DNA of 64,000 nucleotides from Echinarachnius parma (taxonomy: Eukaryota > Echinodermata > Echinoidea > Clypeasteroida > Echinarachniidae), in contig JBAMJV010008868.1 of the NCBI GenBank assembly GCA_037951105.1, positions 92,001-156,000 on the forward strand, read 5' to 3'. A program made the position numbers and the translations under genes. This document shows positions 12,370 to 24,300 of the stretch, in pieces (the stretch's first letter is position 1; every line of letters begins with the position of its first letter). The notes below the pieces were generated by a model. That model saw only the letters and a program-made list of their open reading frames with translations. It was not told the origin of the DNA and did not search any database.

Positions 12370-13450
12370 ATAAAATGTTGCCTAGCAACACAATTTTCCC
12401 TAACAACCATTTTATCATGTTTAATTGGCTAGAGTTTTCATTTTCTAAACTGTTATTTCTTTTCAAAACTAAATAAAAACAAATCTGTATCATTAATGTA
12501 AGTGCAAGGGCATTTATTTTGCTTGTTATGTGATAAAATGTAAGAAGAAAACAAAAATCCAATCATACTTTATTATACATATGTACTTTTTAGTCAATGC
12601 CTTACCACACCTTACATTTCATAAAATTGTACTTTTATGATGCAATATTCAGGACTAAACTGGAATTAGCTGCATAAGACAATATACATTGCCAAGGTTT
12701 ACAAATATACAATTTCATTATTATGAAATAAGAAACAAAGCATACAACGATTAATATCGATGGTGCAACCCATAGTAAACATTTAAAGGGTATCCGTGTA
12801 GACTTTCTTGTTGCCTAGCAACAGCATTTTACCTAGCAACCACGCATTTAACTGATACTTAGAGCTTCTTTTGCACGGTTATTCACTTTTCTGATTTAAT
12901 GGCTTTTAAATATTTGAATTCATAGTAAACATTGATAGTGCAGCACTTATGATATACTCACAATTATACATAGTGACCAATATCGTTACCTAGCAACACT
13001 TTTTGACCTAGCCACCACCCATTTGACTTATTCAAAGATGGTTCTTTACATTTCTGTGGAATTTTCTAAATACACTGTATACAATTTCATTATCATGAAA
13101 AGCATTCAACGATTAATATCGATGGTGCAACCCATAGTAAAAATTTATAGGGTATCCATGTAGACTTTTTTGTTGCCTAGCAACAGCATTTTACCTAGCA
13201 ACCACGCATTTAACTAATACTTAGAGCTTCTTTTGCACGGCTTTTCACGATTCTGCTTTTATGGCTTTTAATTCGTTGAATTCATAGTAATCATTGACAG
13301 TGCAGCACATATGAAATACTCACAATTATACATAGTGACCAATATCGTTGCCTAGCAACCACCCATTTGACTAATTCAAAGATAGTTCTTTACATTTCTG
13401 TGGCATTTTGCTGTATTTTACCTAGCAACCACGCATTTAACTAATACTTA
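12370..13450. repeat. Degenerate ~360-bp tandem repeat with X-box-like palindromes
   Basis: Two long units share GATTAATATCGATGGTGCAA and CACGCATTTAACT.ATACTT. Perfect or near-perfect GTTRCCTAGCAAC palindromes lie at 12377-12389, 12810-12822, 12985-12997, 13172-13184 and 13347-13359, with extra half sites ACCTAGCAAC at 12831, 13191 and 13420. Confidence 0.8.
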
Positions 13451-15025
13451 GAGCTTCTTTACATTTGATGATGCATTATTCCAAATGATTGGCACTAATA
13501 ATAGAGACTATTATGTTAGCTATTAAAAAATTAAAAAAAATTAAAACTTAATCAAGAGACATGGTTCTTTTTTATAGTTTTTTGTTGACTGCTTTGGTCA
13601 GTGGTTAAAAATCCATGAATTTTGTATGTTTTTAACACATTTTTACATTAAAATTATTATCTTTCAAATGCGTGCATTTTCCTATGTATGCAATTTGATT
13701 TTTAAATGTGCACACATGGTATAAGTGTCATATAAGGTACAATCACATGATAATTTTGCTTTAAAACGTGGCAATGACAAATATTTATAAAAGTTAGATA
13801 ATGCAACAATTATTTCAACGATTTTCAAGAAGAAAACATGCCATTTTGAAACCTATCTAGATTAACTCGAACTCTGTTAATAACTTCACGAGTTGTTGTA
13901 TAACATGTGAATTGCATAATAAGAAATAATCTACTAAGAATAAATATTTTAAAATTGTCCAGTAAATAAATGTTAAACCATACGATGTATTAGATAGTAG
14001 ATCTATTTTGATGAAGTTGGGTGCGTATTAATCCTCTATATAAACAGCGCATAAACCACATATTTGTTAGGAATACAAAATGTATTGTCAAGTATATTTA
14101 GTACGATTAAAATCACATTCAAACATTGTTCTTCAAAAAAATTTAAATATTAACAAAAAGTAACAAACCTTTCCTCTTTGTTAGTTGTTTAAAGCATCAA
14201 TAGTTTTGTTCCTTTACATGACGACACTACAGTCAATAACTTGTATGTCAAAACTTTTTCAACAAACTCGGCAGAAATGTACGGTAAAATAAAATACTTG
14301 AGGACAATTTTACATGATGTCCTTTTTTGTTGATTATTTCAATCCACATCCTCAATGTATACAGTTGCATTCATTGTATGATATCGGCTTAAATGTCTCA
14401 TCCCCTGCCTTTAATCTTTGAAGTGGGATCATGCCTAATTTCAAAATCATCAACACATTTAAAATTGTTCTTTACTTTGTTAATTTCTAACTTACAGTGA
14501 GAAACAACTTATCCATCCTGAAATACAGAAATTCAGATGTTGAAATTTTACATCATGTATGTACCCATACTTACTTATGATGCTATATATCTAGCCTATG
14601 TCTCGTCATCTTCTTCACCATTCCATTTTCTTCTTCCTTGTGCTTGTCACATCAAGTTACACAAAATTAGTTACATTATGCGTTCATGCTATATGAAGTA
14701 ATCTCATGAACTGTGCTCTTCTACATATTTTACTATTCATGCTCTTGCATTAATATAACAGTCAATATGCCAATAAAATGGTGTAGTCAATGTTATTCAT
14801 GAATGTCTCATGCCCTCGCTTTGCATTAAGACTTGAGCAAAGACTTGATGCCAATAGATGGGTCTGATTATTCTCCTCGTCATGTAGGCAGCACACAGAC
14901 AGGTGTAAAACTCATCAGATTATCAGATTTTATATCCAGAATCATGACAACTTGTTGTACTGATTCACGCTATTAGAGTTTTCTTCCTCTCCTATACCAT
15001 TACTTGTACGTCCCAGTGTTCTGTC
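13451..15025. other. AT-rich intergenic stretch, nothing recognised
   Basis: No ORF, tandem repeat or element ends seen on either strand. Confidence 0.45.
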
Positions 15026-16025
15026 CAGGGGCGTCGATCCGTTTTTGTGATTGGGGGGGGGGGGGGGGGGGGGCGAAATTTGAAACAAAATCCAGAGCGA
15101 CCACTGAGAGAGCTAAAAGCCCCACATTGGCATGCCCGGACATTCAGACATTTGCAACTCCTGTCATGGGTGTTAAAATTGTATAAAATAGTGAACCTAC
15201 TCGTAACGTATTTTTAAAGGGCATAGCGAGGAAAAGATTGAGCCTTGCATGAGATGGATCCATGTGATACTGTATACTATATAAGAGCCATCGATATAGT
15301 CTAGGGCATTGGCCTCCCATGAAACTAAGCAAGGGCGTCAACAACTTCTCAAAAAGTGGAGGAGAGACATTGCCAGGAAGCGAAGCGACCGAGTGGGGGA
15401 GGGTGTGTCCCCCTCCCACAGTAGGGAGCTTTTGTATTTTTGTGCGTGAAATTATGCGATTTGGTGCACACCCGAGAGAAATTTCACGTAATATGAAGTA
15501 TATAAGTATGGAACCAATCATACATAATGACAAAGGGAGGGGGACAATCTCCTCCACTTTCAAATGTGGGGGGACATGATATTCCAATTGGATTTGCGTT
15601 CAGCGCATATGGACCGAATTGACTGGAAGATATATTTCAGATTATTTTATTTTCTGTGACGGTGTGCTATCTATAGATGAGGGTTTAATAAACTTCGTTT
15701 GAGTTGTGCGTTTGAGAAATTACACTGCCCAACACATTTCGAAAGGTGAGTTCCCGCAACCAAAATGAAACTTGCAATATGAGAAACTCTATGAAAAAAG
15801 GAGATTTACAGTCCTTTTCAAACTAAAAAACGGCTATTTTGAAGATTAATTATTGATAAATGTGTCTTTCCCCTCTATGGCATTATATCACTTGATTTTT
15901 TTCTTCCTCATTTTCGGAATTATTGGGGGGGGGGGGGGGCGAAATGATATGTTCGCCCCCCCCCCCCCCCAATATTTTCATTGGGGGGCGACCGCTCCCC
16001 CTGCCCCCCCAGGATCGACGCCCCT
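15026..16025. mobile_element. 1-kb TIR element with poly-G and poly-C runs
   Basis: Ends are CAGGGGCGTCGATCC and its reverse complement GGATCGACGCCCCTG. Inside are G runs at 15052-15074 and 15926-15940, C run at 15956-15970, and a CAAGGGCGTCAACA-type MITE fragment (about 15331-15580). Confidence 0.75.
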
Positions 16026-16575
16026 GAGCTTTAGGATTTTGAATATCAAGAACTAAAGATGTTGTTATAATAAAATACGTAAAACCGTTACGTATCAAAT
16101 AGTATGTTGAATGTTAGCTCATTTGTAGTGGGCATAGCGGGAAATCCTGATTAGGTGTGTATACAAGGTACTTGGCCAGATGGCCTTAATAGGGGTTCCA
16201 GGGGGCGCAGCCCCCGGAAGATTTTGGATTTGGGCAGTTTAGCACTCTAAAGATGAGTTTAAAGAAGACTATTGTATCAACTTTCACATAATGAATGAGA
16301 GGGGGGGGGGGGGGGGGGTAATGTCCCTTCATTTTAATGTTATTTTATATTTCTCAACCCCAAATATTGGGGGGGGGGGGATTGATAATACAGGCCATCC
16401 CCCGCACCTCAAATATTGGGGGGATATATCCCCCATCCCCCCCCCCCCCCCCCCCCGTGATCGACGCCCATGCTCCTTAACCAGCATCCCCTCCCCCCCC
16501 CCCCCCCCCCCCCCCCCTCAAGCCTCCTACGCATATTGTGTTGCGGGTGGGATAGAAAGTAAAAGTGAAAGTCCT
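16026..16575. repeat. Poly-G/poly-C-rich repeat debris
   Basis: Contains CCAGGGGGCGCAGCCCCCGG and several G or C runs (16301-16318, 16370-16380, 16437-16456, 16493-16517). No clear element boundaries. Confidence 0.5.
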
Positions 16576-17530
16576 GGGCCCCGTTGCAGAAAGAGATACA
16601 ATCGATTGTAAGTTACGATTGATCGCAAGTCAGAAAAATCACGCGTTTCAACCAATCAGATTTGCGCATCTAGAACACGTGATCTGACTTACGATTAATT
16701 GCAACTATTATAAAACGGCTCTGGTAAATTCAGTAACGTGATTGGTTAAATCCAGTCACGTGACTATTCATTAAATTTCAACAAACAAACAAGAAAAAGC
16801 GTAACACACATGTGTTGTCACTTTTTGTTGCGCGATATTTGCACGGCTGTGACGTCACAATGCTTGTTGACATAGTTCTACGAAGGCAAACTTGCGAAAG
16901 TGATTTTAAAAAAGATGGAAAATGCTTCGTTCTGTAAATAATGTGTTCTGTAGTAAATAAATCTTAGCAGATTCGTAAATTATATGGTATGTGGTTTGAT
17001 ATTGGGAAGTTTTGGAATGGAAATGCATACAATTCTTTGATAATTCTCACTTTTAACGGGAAAATTTTCGGATTTTCGGCGACTGCATTTGATCTGCTGA
17101 GCTGCAGCTAGTCAAATTCAGTGAAGCGAGTGCACTCTAGTGATGATTAATTTGGTAAATTGTCAAATTCAGTGAAGCGAGTGCACTCTAGTGATGATTA
17201 ATTTGGTAAATTCCTAATAAATTCACACTCTAGAGAGTAGATAGACTTGGTTACTTATTGTGGAGAGCCTGTTTTCAATAATCTAGCAAAATAAAACAAT
17301 CCGTGGTTGAGCCTGTTTTATAAAACAAATAATACTACGGCCTTGTTATCGTGTCTTCATGTAAATGCATCGACTCTCGGCTATGTTAGCTGTGCGCATG
17401 CGCACTCGGCTTCGCCTCGTGCACAACGTACAGCTAACATAGCCTCGAGTGCAATGCATTTACACAACACACTCAAGACCGTGTATTATTTGTATAACAA
17501 TCGATTGTATCTCTTTCTGCAACGGGGCCC
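16576..17530. mobile_element. 955-bp TIR element
   Basis: About 34-bp inverted ends starting GGGCCCCGTTGCAGAAAGAG. Inside: a ~50-bp direct duplication (17108-17213, CAGTGAAGCGAGTGCACTCT) and a long palindrome around TGCGCATGCGCA (17360-17465). No transposase seen. Confidence 0.75.
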
Positions 17531-17552
17531 TTGTCATATATCACCGGATAGC

Positions 17553-18098
17553 GTTAAAGGTATAGTTGAGTTTTGGTATAGAGGGCGCTACACAAAATAA
17601 TTTTGTTGTGAAATAATGAAAAACTGAGTGTCAAATTTGAAAGAGCATACAATTTTAATCACAGAATAAACTTTATTTGATCAAAATCTGTTCAGAAATG
17701 GCTGAAATTGTGGGGCCCCACAATTATTCGATAATTTTGAACCAGCCGTTAATTTTTTTTTTTAATGCTTCCTCTTTTCAAAAAATTACAAAAGAGGTTT
17801 TTAAATAGTTGTTGATTATATCTCTATCTAATCACTATTTCAACAAAACATCACGTGCACATTATTTTATTTTAAATGGTTGAAACAAATGAGTTTTTAG
17901 AAAGCGCCCTCTTGAGTTGTAACGGCTCTTTTTGAATGATAATAGGCTTTTTACTTAGTCATTTGTAATTTGTCATTCCTTTCGAGCATGGTGGAGTTAT
18001 AACTATTAGTTTGTTATGTAGTTGTGCAGCTTTTGGTTACTTAAATTCAGTTTGACCAAAACTGTACTCTCTTTACCAAAACTCAACTTTCCCTTTAA
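17553..18098. mobile_element. F1 MITE, complete
   Basis: TTAAAGGTATAGTTGAG to CTCAACTTTCCCTTTAA, with ATTGTGGGGCCCCACAAT hairpin at about 17705. Confidence 0.8.
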
Positions 18099-18345
18099 CG
18101 GACACCCTAACCTAACGGAGTGCCAAATTATCGATCCATTCAAATGCGTTTCTTGTCCATTTCTTGTTCGGTGAATGTACAACCGATGTACGTTGTTTTA
18201 TCAGGTTTTATCAGGCGGGATGATGTGCATGAAACTATGGAGGCGACTTTCACCACCGGATAATTTGATATCGCAAATTGTGTATCCTCCGTCGTAGATA
18301 AGTTGGTTGTTGCATCTGTAGTATCACATTCGTGGAGCTTTCCAT
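18099..18345 (-). other. Presumed 3' UTR of AKR-A
   Basis: Non-repetitive sequence between the stop codon and an F1 MITE. No clear AATAAA on the minus strand here; AATAAAGTT occurs inside the adjacent F1 element near 17668 and might be used. Confidence 0.35.
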
Positions 18346-18388
18346 TCAGAAGTCGGTAGCAAATGGATAGTTCTTCAGGTTCGCAGCT
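18346..18388 (-). CDS. AKR-A exon 9 (stop codon)
   Basis: 43 nt: one base completing Gln328, then [13 protein letters not shown] and TGA. NYPF matches the usual AKR1 C-terminal motif. Acceptor GGATACAG|A. A different frame of the same bases is open but has no AKR similarity. Confidence 0.88.
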
Positions 18389-21300
18389 CTGTATCCATCC
18401 AAATAAAATGAGAGGTGGAGAGGGGGAGGGAAGAGAAAACGATTTTCTGAGTAATTGGAAGAGAATCTCTTTCTCGCAGAAATGTAACACAATTTATGGT
18501 GAATATAATGCAATAAACTACCTTTAAATGCCTAACAAATTCGTTGCATTTATCAGAATATCCATAATTCCTTAATACAATATTTAAAGAACCTGACACA
18601 CACAATATACACCATTATGCACACTTGGGGCTGTCGCAGTGAGACGTGGGTCAACATAAACACACACAGAAATCAGTATAATTTTGACGTCAAATTATTA
18701 CGAACAAACTTACTGGCTTAATTATCGAACGCTTATGTAGATTAATGTTCAAGCCTTTTGAACAGTTTTATTCAATCTTAGAATAAGATAACTAGGTTAA
18801 CATGTATTGTAATTTCATATGTACATTTATTTGTATTATTTGTAAAGCGCCTAGAGATAATTTCATAAAAGGCACTATAGAAATGATTAATTCAACATAT
18901 TATTATTAATCATTTTCTCAAACTGACTTACTGCTGGAAGAGGTAAAGCCGGAAATTTCTGTCTAGTCCCTGCAGACGCTTGACATCATCCTCGGAAAGC
19001 TGAACGTTCAGTGCCTTGGACGTTAAAAAGACATTCGGGAAGAAGGAATATTAGTATACAAATAATGAATGTTTATTAGTGCAATGGTACGAATATTTTC
19101 ATGAGGTGACAGATGGAATGTTACATTCAACGAGGCGAAGCCGAGTTGAATGGAACATTCCATCTTTCACCGAATGAAAATATTCGTACCATTGCACGAA
19201 TGGAAAAAACATTCATTATTTGTTTTATATGACACCTACTTTATTTGCTTCTTCGTGTTATCTGGTTATCAGAATCCGCACTGTCGATTAAATCGTCCAA
19301 ATCGGCATCCGTCAGCAAAATAATTCCCGGTTCTGCAGCCATGTTGTGTAAAGCTGCCTTGCATGGAGTGCGTAATGTTTGTTAATGCGCTTATTCATGA
19401 ATGGAAAATCTGCGCAATGCGCGCAGTTAGTTTTAACGCGCGCTGGCGCTTGCACAACAACAACATAATAAAGTACCATTCCACGTTTAATGACGTCATT
19501 TATCGTTGAATGGTACTTTTTTTAGTACCATTCAACGATAAATGACGTCATTAAACGTGGAATGGTACTTTTTATTCCAAAATCGTGGAATGGTACATTT
19601 CCACGAATGTCATGTGACCTGAATTCAACCAATCACATTGTAAGAACATTCCAAGGTGTCATATAATACTTACTAACTGGTTAAATAATAGTCGCGCGTA
19701 CATGTATACATAATTAGCTGCAGCTGTGAGACCTTTTCGCATTCGATCAATCACATTTCTGGATGCAGTAAGATTTGACCAATGAGCGTCACCGTCGCTG
19801 TGCCTGGTCACGCATCGCTGACTTGCACTAAAACAACCACCGCTTTTCCTATTACAACTTGTCCAGATACTGGACGTGTTTTTTTAAGTTGCATACACAC
19901 ACTGCACTGAAAATACTCAACGCGCGCTACGTATACTAAGCAGCGATATTTCTTGCAATAGACCAGTTCGTAGATAGCATATGGGACCCGGATATGGGTC
20001 GTTTGACCCCTTGACCATTGAATTCTACAATCATGGGTAGGATATAAAGCTTTTACTCTGTGCAGTCATGTTCAGAGTGGCAGATGGTTGTCATGGGATA
20101 CCCTTTGTTACTTTCATGAGAACAATTGATCAACCTACGCAACAAGGAATTTCCAATCGATGTACTCAAGAATAACAAGTAAAGAACCTTATCCAGTCCT
20201 TTCAATTCGATGAATGCCGCATTGGTACGATTGACCTTTGTATTGCGCATGCGCAGATTGTAACTACGAACTGGCTAGTGCGTACTAAAGCCGGCGCAGA
20301 CAGAGCCGACTCGACCCAATCCGACTGGTTTTCAGTCAGGCTAGAGTTAGTTTCGCTCAGTCGGAGCCGGTTCAACATGTCGAATCGGCCTCGAATTACC
20401 AACGACTGGCTCTTGACTGGCAAAACCGGAGTCCTGAGGCAACGCATTCTGAGTTAATTAGGCTGAAAACCAGTCGGATCGGGTCGAGTCGGCTCTGTCT
20501 GCGCCGGGATAAAGACAAAGGGAAGGCTGACCAGCAGTGGACTATATTACAACCAGTGTATAATAGACAGCATGATGCTGGATATGGCCTCGAGACTGAT
20601 CTGAATGCACTTCAGAAACAGTTGACAAACGCGAATATTGCTTGGACAGTAGCTGCAGCCTTAACCCTAAAAAGGCCGGGCTATTTGAGGTCTTTCTAAG
20701 GCGGGGGGGGGGGGGGGGAGCCACTATGCCCCCCCCCCCCCCCCTTAAGATCTCGGCCGCGAAGCGGCCGATCGCCGCGAAAATTTGCACGCATGTCAAG
20801 TGAAGTGTATACGGTAATTTCAATTTTTGGAAAAATTCATTAATTTGCAAATTTATGGTAATTTATGCAAAGAAGGTCATAACATTCATATTTTCACCCA
20901 TAAATCATATATTCTTCATAATTAAACATTGGTTTTGAATACATATATTCTTTAGACCATTTTGAATAATAATACAACAACAAAATTTGGAAGAGCCCGG
21001 TTATTCCTTATGTTTTCTATTGTTTTGATAATTTCCTATGTATTTCTTTGTTTTTTAACTTATGTATTTTATTGTTTTTGTTGTTTTATTTTATTTCTAA
21101 CTTTAATTCAACTACTTTGACCCCCAAAACAAATACCTAAAAGGTAAACAAGACCAATTAACCAATTATCTCTTTTTAGGAAAAACTGATATTTCCATAT
21201 GTTTTGTACACAAATCATGAAAATTAGCAATTTTCGGGCTGACATGCAGTGACAAAAGGTCACGTGACTTCGTAACGAAAGGTCCGATTTTCAAAATAAT

Positions 21301-24300
21301 TGTTTTAAAAGATGCGCTAGACTCAAAAGAAAAAAGTCACCAAGCCGGGGGCGTCATCCTTACGCGTTTCCGAGCAATCGGAAACATTCCGGAGGGGGGG
21401 GGGGGGGGGGCCATGATGCCCCCCGGCCTTATTAGGGTTAAAGGATCTAGTAACTTTGTTGGCAAGTGCAACAAGTGATGAATGATTAATACAATGTGTA
21501 TTGGACCAGGTGTGATCTGATATGTCCACAAAGTAATGTATGTAAATTTCACGTTAATTGGATGTTTTTGGCTGAGATATGAGCAAATATGCAAAGTGAT
21601 ATTTACTAACTCATTGTACTTACTTTGTACGCGGCATGAACTATCCCGTAAACCATTTCATATCTGAGCACTTCAATCGTAAATATCTTTTGAACGAAAA
21701 GGAAAAAAAAAAAAACCTGTCCCGTGCTTTTATTGTTAATATGAATATGATAAGGTATGAGAGAATCACTTGAGTTCGAAGTATGTTTTGAACTTTTGAG
21801 AATTTGGATATTGTTACTATAAAGTCCCTTTTAATAATAAGACCCTTTGCTGAATTTCTTTTGTTGCAGTTTTGATGAATTCTTCTATAAGCTTTAGCTA
21901 GCGACCAATCAGGAATCGTTATTAGAACATACTTTATCAAAGACAGTGATGCGTGACACGGCATAGCCGTGACCAATGAGCGTCACCGTCACGGTGACGC
22001 TCATCCAGCAATGTGATAGATCGGATGCGAAAAAGGTCTCACGACTGCAACGCGCGACTATTATTTCGAAGTAACGACATAATCATTCAAATCTTGGGAA
22101 TGGCTTCGGTTAGTACTCGCGGTAACGACTTATCGAGTCTATGAATCTTTAAAGTGGACTTCCACACGATTTCAAGCTTCTAATGATTGAAAGACAGATA
22201 TTCTAGGTCAATAAACACAATTTTGTGTGAAAAAAGTATGATTGTGGGTTCTTATAATTGGCTTTGATGCGCCACTCAACCGTGCCTTTGAGCATTACTG
22301 CATTGTTGAAACGTTTGAAAATACTTGCCTGCCCGAAATTGTAACACGTTTGGCTTTCATTGGAATTTGAATAGACACAAACGTGGTTATTGAATTTCCT
22401 GGCTCTGCATGGCCGGCTATTATGAATGACACATGCAGTGATCACAATGCAGTGGCGCCGGATTCAAGCCTACTCAAGAAATTGAGCGAAGTGAGGGTGC
22501 TACGTAAGGGTCTCATGATTGTGTGCAGTAAATTTAATTATTTCCTCAGAGTTAATGACATTAGAAAAATCTCTTAGAAATCAACCAAAGAGAGTCAAAT
22601 CCTGAAAATATTCAAGCACATCCATATATTTATTTCCAAAATACTGTACTTTTTAAAAACTCGTCCGGAATTCTCCTTTAAGCCATCCATGACTGTGTGT
22701 ATATTCCGTTTCAATGCGTCACTCTTATTCCATATATTCGTATTTAAAATAGATTCGTTTTGTTTCTTCCATTCAAATCAATCCCTAAAGAGGCCCTATG
22801 AGCGGAACTTTGGATTAGAAGCTATGCTTTCACATTATGTATTCTGACTTGTCTATAATGAAACTCAGGCCCGTAGTCAGTATTTGTCAAGTGGAGGGGG
22901 GGGGGGGGGGGGGTGGGGGCGCAATTTACAAAAACGGGACCGAGACCAAACGTGGCTGAGACCTTGACCACTGGTTGTTAGTCGTGTAAGGGGGGAGGGG
23001 GAGGGGGAGGGGGGTGGGGGGGGGGGGTGGGGGGGGGGTGGGGTCCGTATCGCCAAAAAATTTCGCGGACGAGACCGAAACCACTGGTTTAGATGGTCGA
23101 TACCGGTAAAAAGTGGACCTTTCTGAATATGGGGAGGGGGGGGGGAGGGGGGGGGGGGGTGCGTACGGACCCAACGCACCCCCCCCCCCCCCCCCCCTGG
23201 CTACGGGCCTGAAACTGTATTTGAATTTGTGTTTGAGTAGAGACCTGAAAGTTCTGTTCAATCCTGGATGGTGTCACACTCTTCGGAATGGTAACCAAGC
23301 CCCGATGCAGCTGAAATCTGATCAGGACCTGGGCTGGAGTTACGCCGCGACTTTCGGCGATCTCGCGTACCACCGGATCGTCGAGTAGTACTGGTTCTTC
23401 TGAGGTAACCCTTATTGAAGTAAAAAGATACAAATAATGTGTTACCTTGTCCTACGTCGGAACAAAATGTAATTTCATCATTCATTTAAATATAATTATA
23501 CTGAAACTGATAATAATTGTGAATTTCGAACATTTATAAAATGTCACAGCTATAACCATTATTTCGAATCGGTACCAGCTGAGCCAAGAAGAAATGAGCT
23601 TGACTGAGGAGTAAATCAGCAACAAAACTCGACATCCATTTCGGTAAACTCGGCACCGAATTCGGCACCCAACACGGCACTCAAATCAGCACCCAATTCG
23701 GCACCCAATTCGGCACCCGATTCGGCACCGATTTGGCACCCAACTCGGCACCCAATTCAGCACCCAATTCGGCAACAAAACAAACACCAACAACTCAGTG
23801 CCCAACACAGCACACAACTCGGCAGCTAGCCCAACACCCAACTCTGCGCCATACCTTGCACCCAACTCGCACCGAATGCAACAACCAAGCACGGCATCCA
23901 ATTCGGCATCCGACTCGGCACCCAACTATGCCCTAAACTCGACACCCAATGAAAAACGATACCAAGAACAGTCATTTTGGTCGTGTAGGTTTTGATAATT
24001 TTTAATACACACTAACAATGACGCGCGTATTGCTAGTTATTCGATACTATGACGGGCAGTAAGCCCTATTTATCAGGCACTGACTTGGTAAATATTGACA
24101 AAAATGGGAACCTGACATGGTGTCACTCACAGCGCCCTAAAACAAAACTAACACGACCAAAATGACTGTTCTTTAATTGGTCTCGTTTTTCATTGGAAAA
24201 GACACCCTTCCCGATCGACATAATCACTTTGTTACTATATTTTGGGAAGTGCCCCGTTCCGTTTTTTGGGGGCCACCCTGTATAGTAATGTAGATGTGGT

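Noticed and set aside
22877..23388. Pro/Gly-rich ORFs
   Set aside because: Poly-G/poly-C translation inside a MITE; only the part on AKR-A exon 7 is coding.
23245..23402. AKR-A exon 7 starting after TTACCTCAG
   Set aside because: It is out of phase with exon 6 (creates TGA); the AAG|G site at 23410 gives Trp and exactly 166 nt.
23686..23936. ORFs rich in Ala-Glu-Leu-Gly or Pro-Asn-Ser-Ala
   Set aside because: Generated by the ~11-bp minisatellite on either strand.
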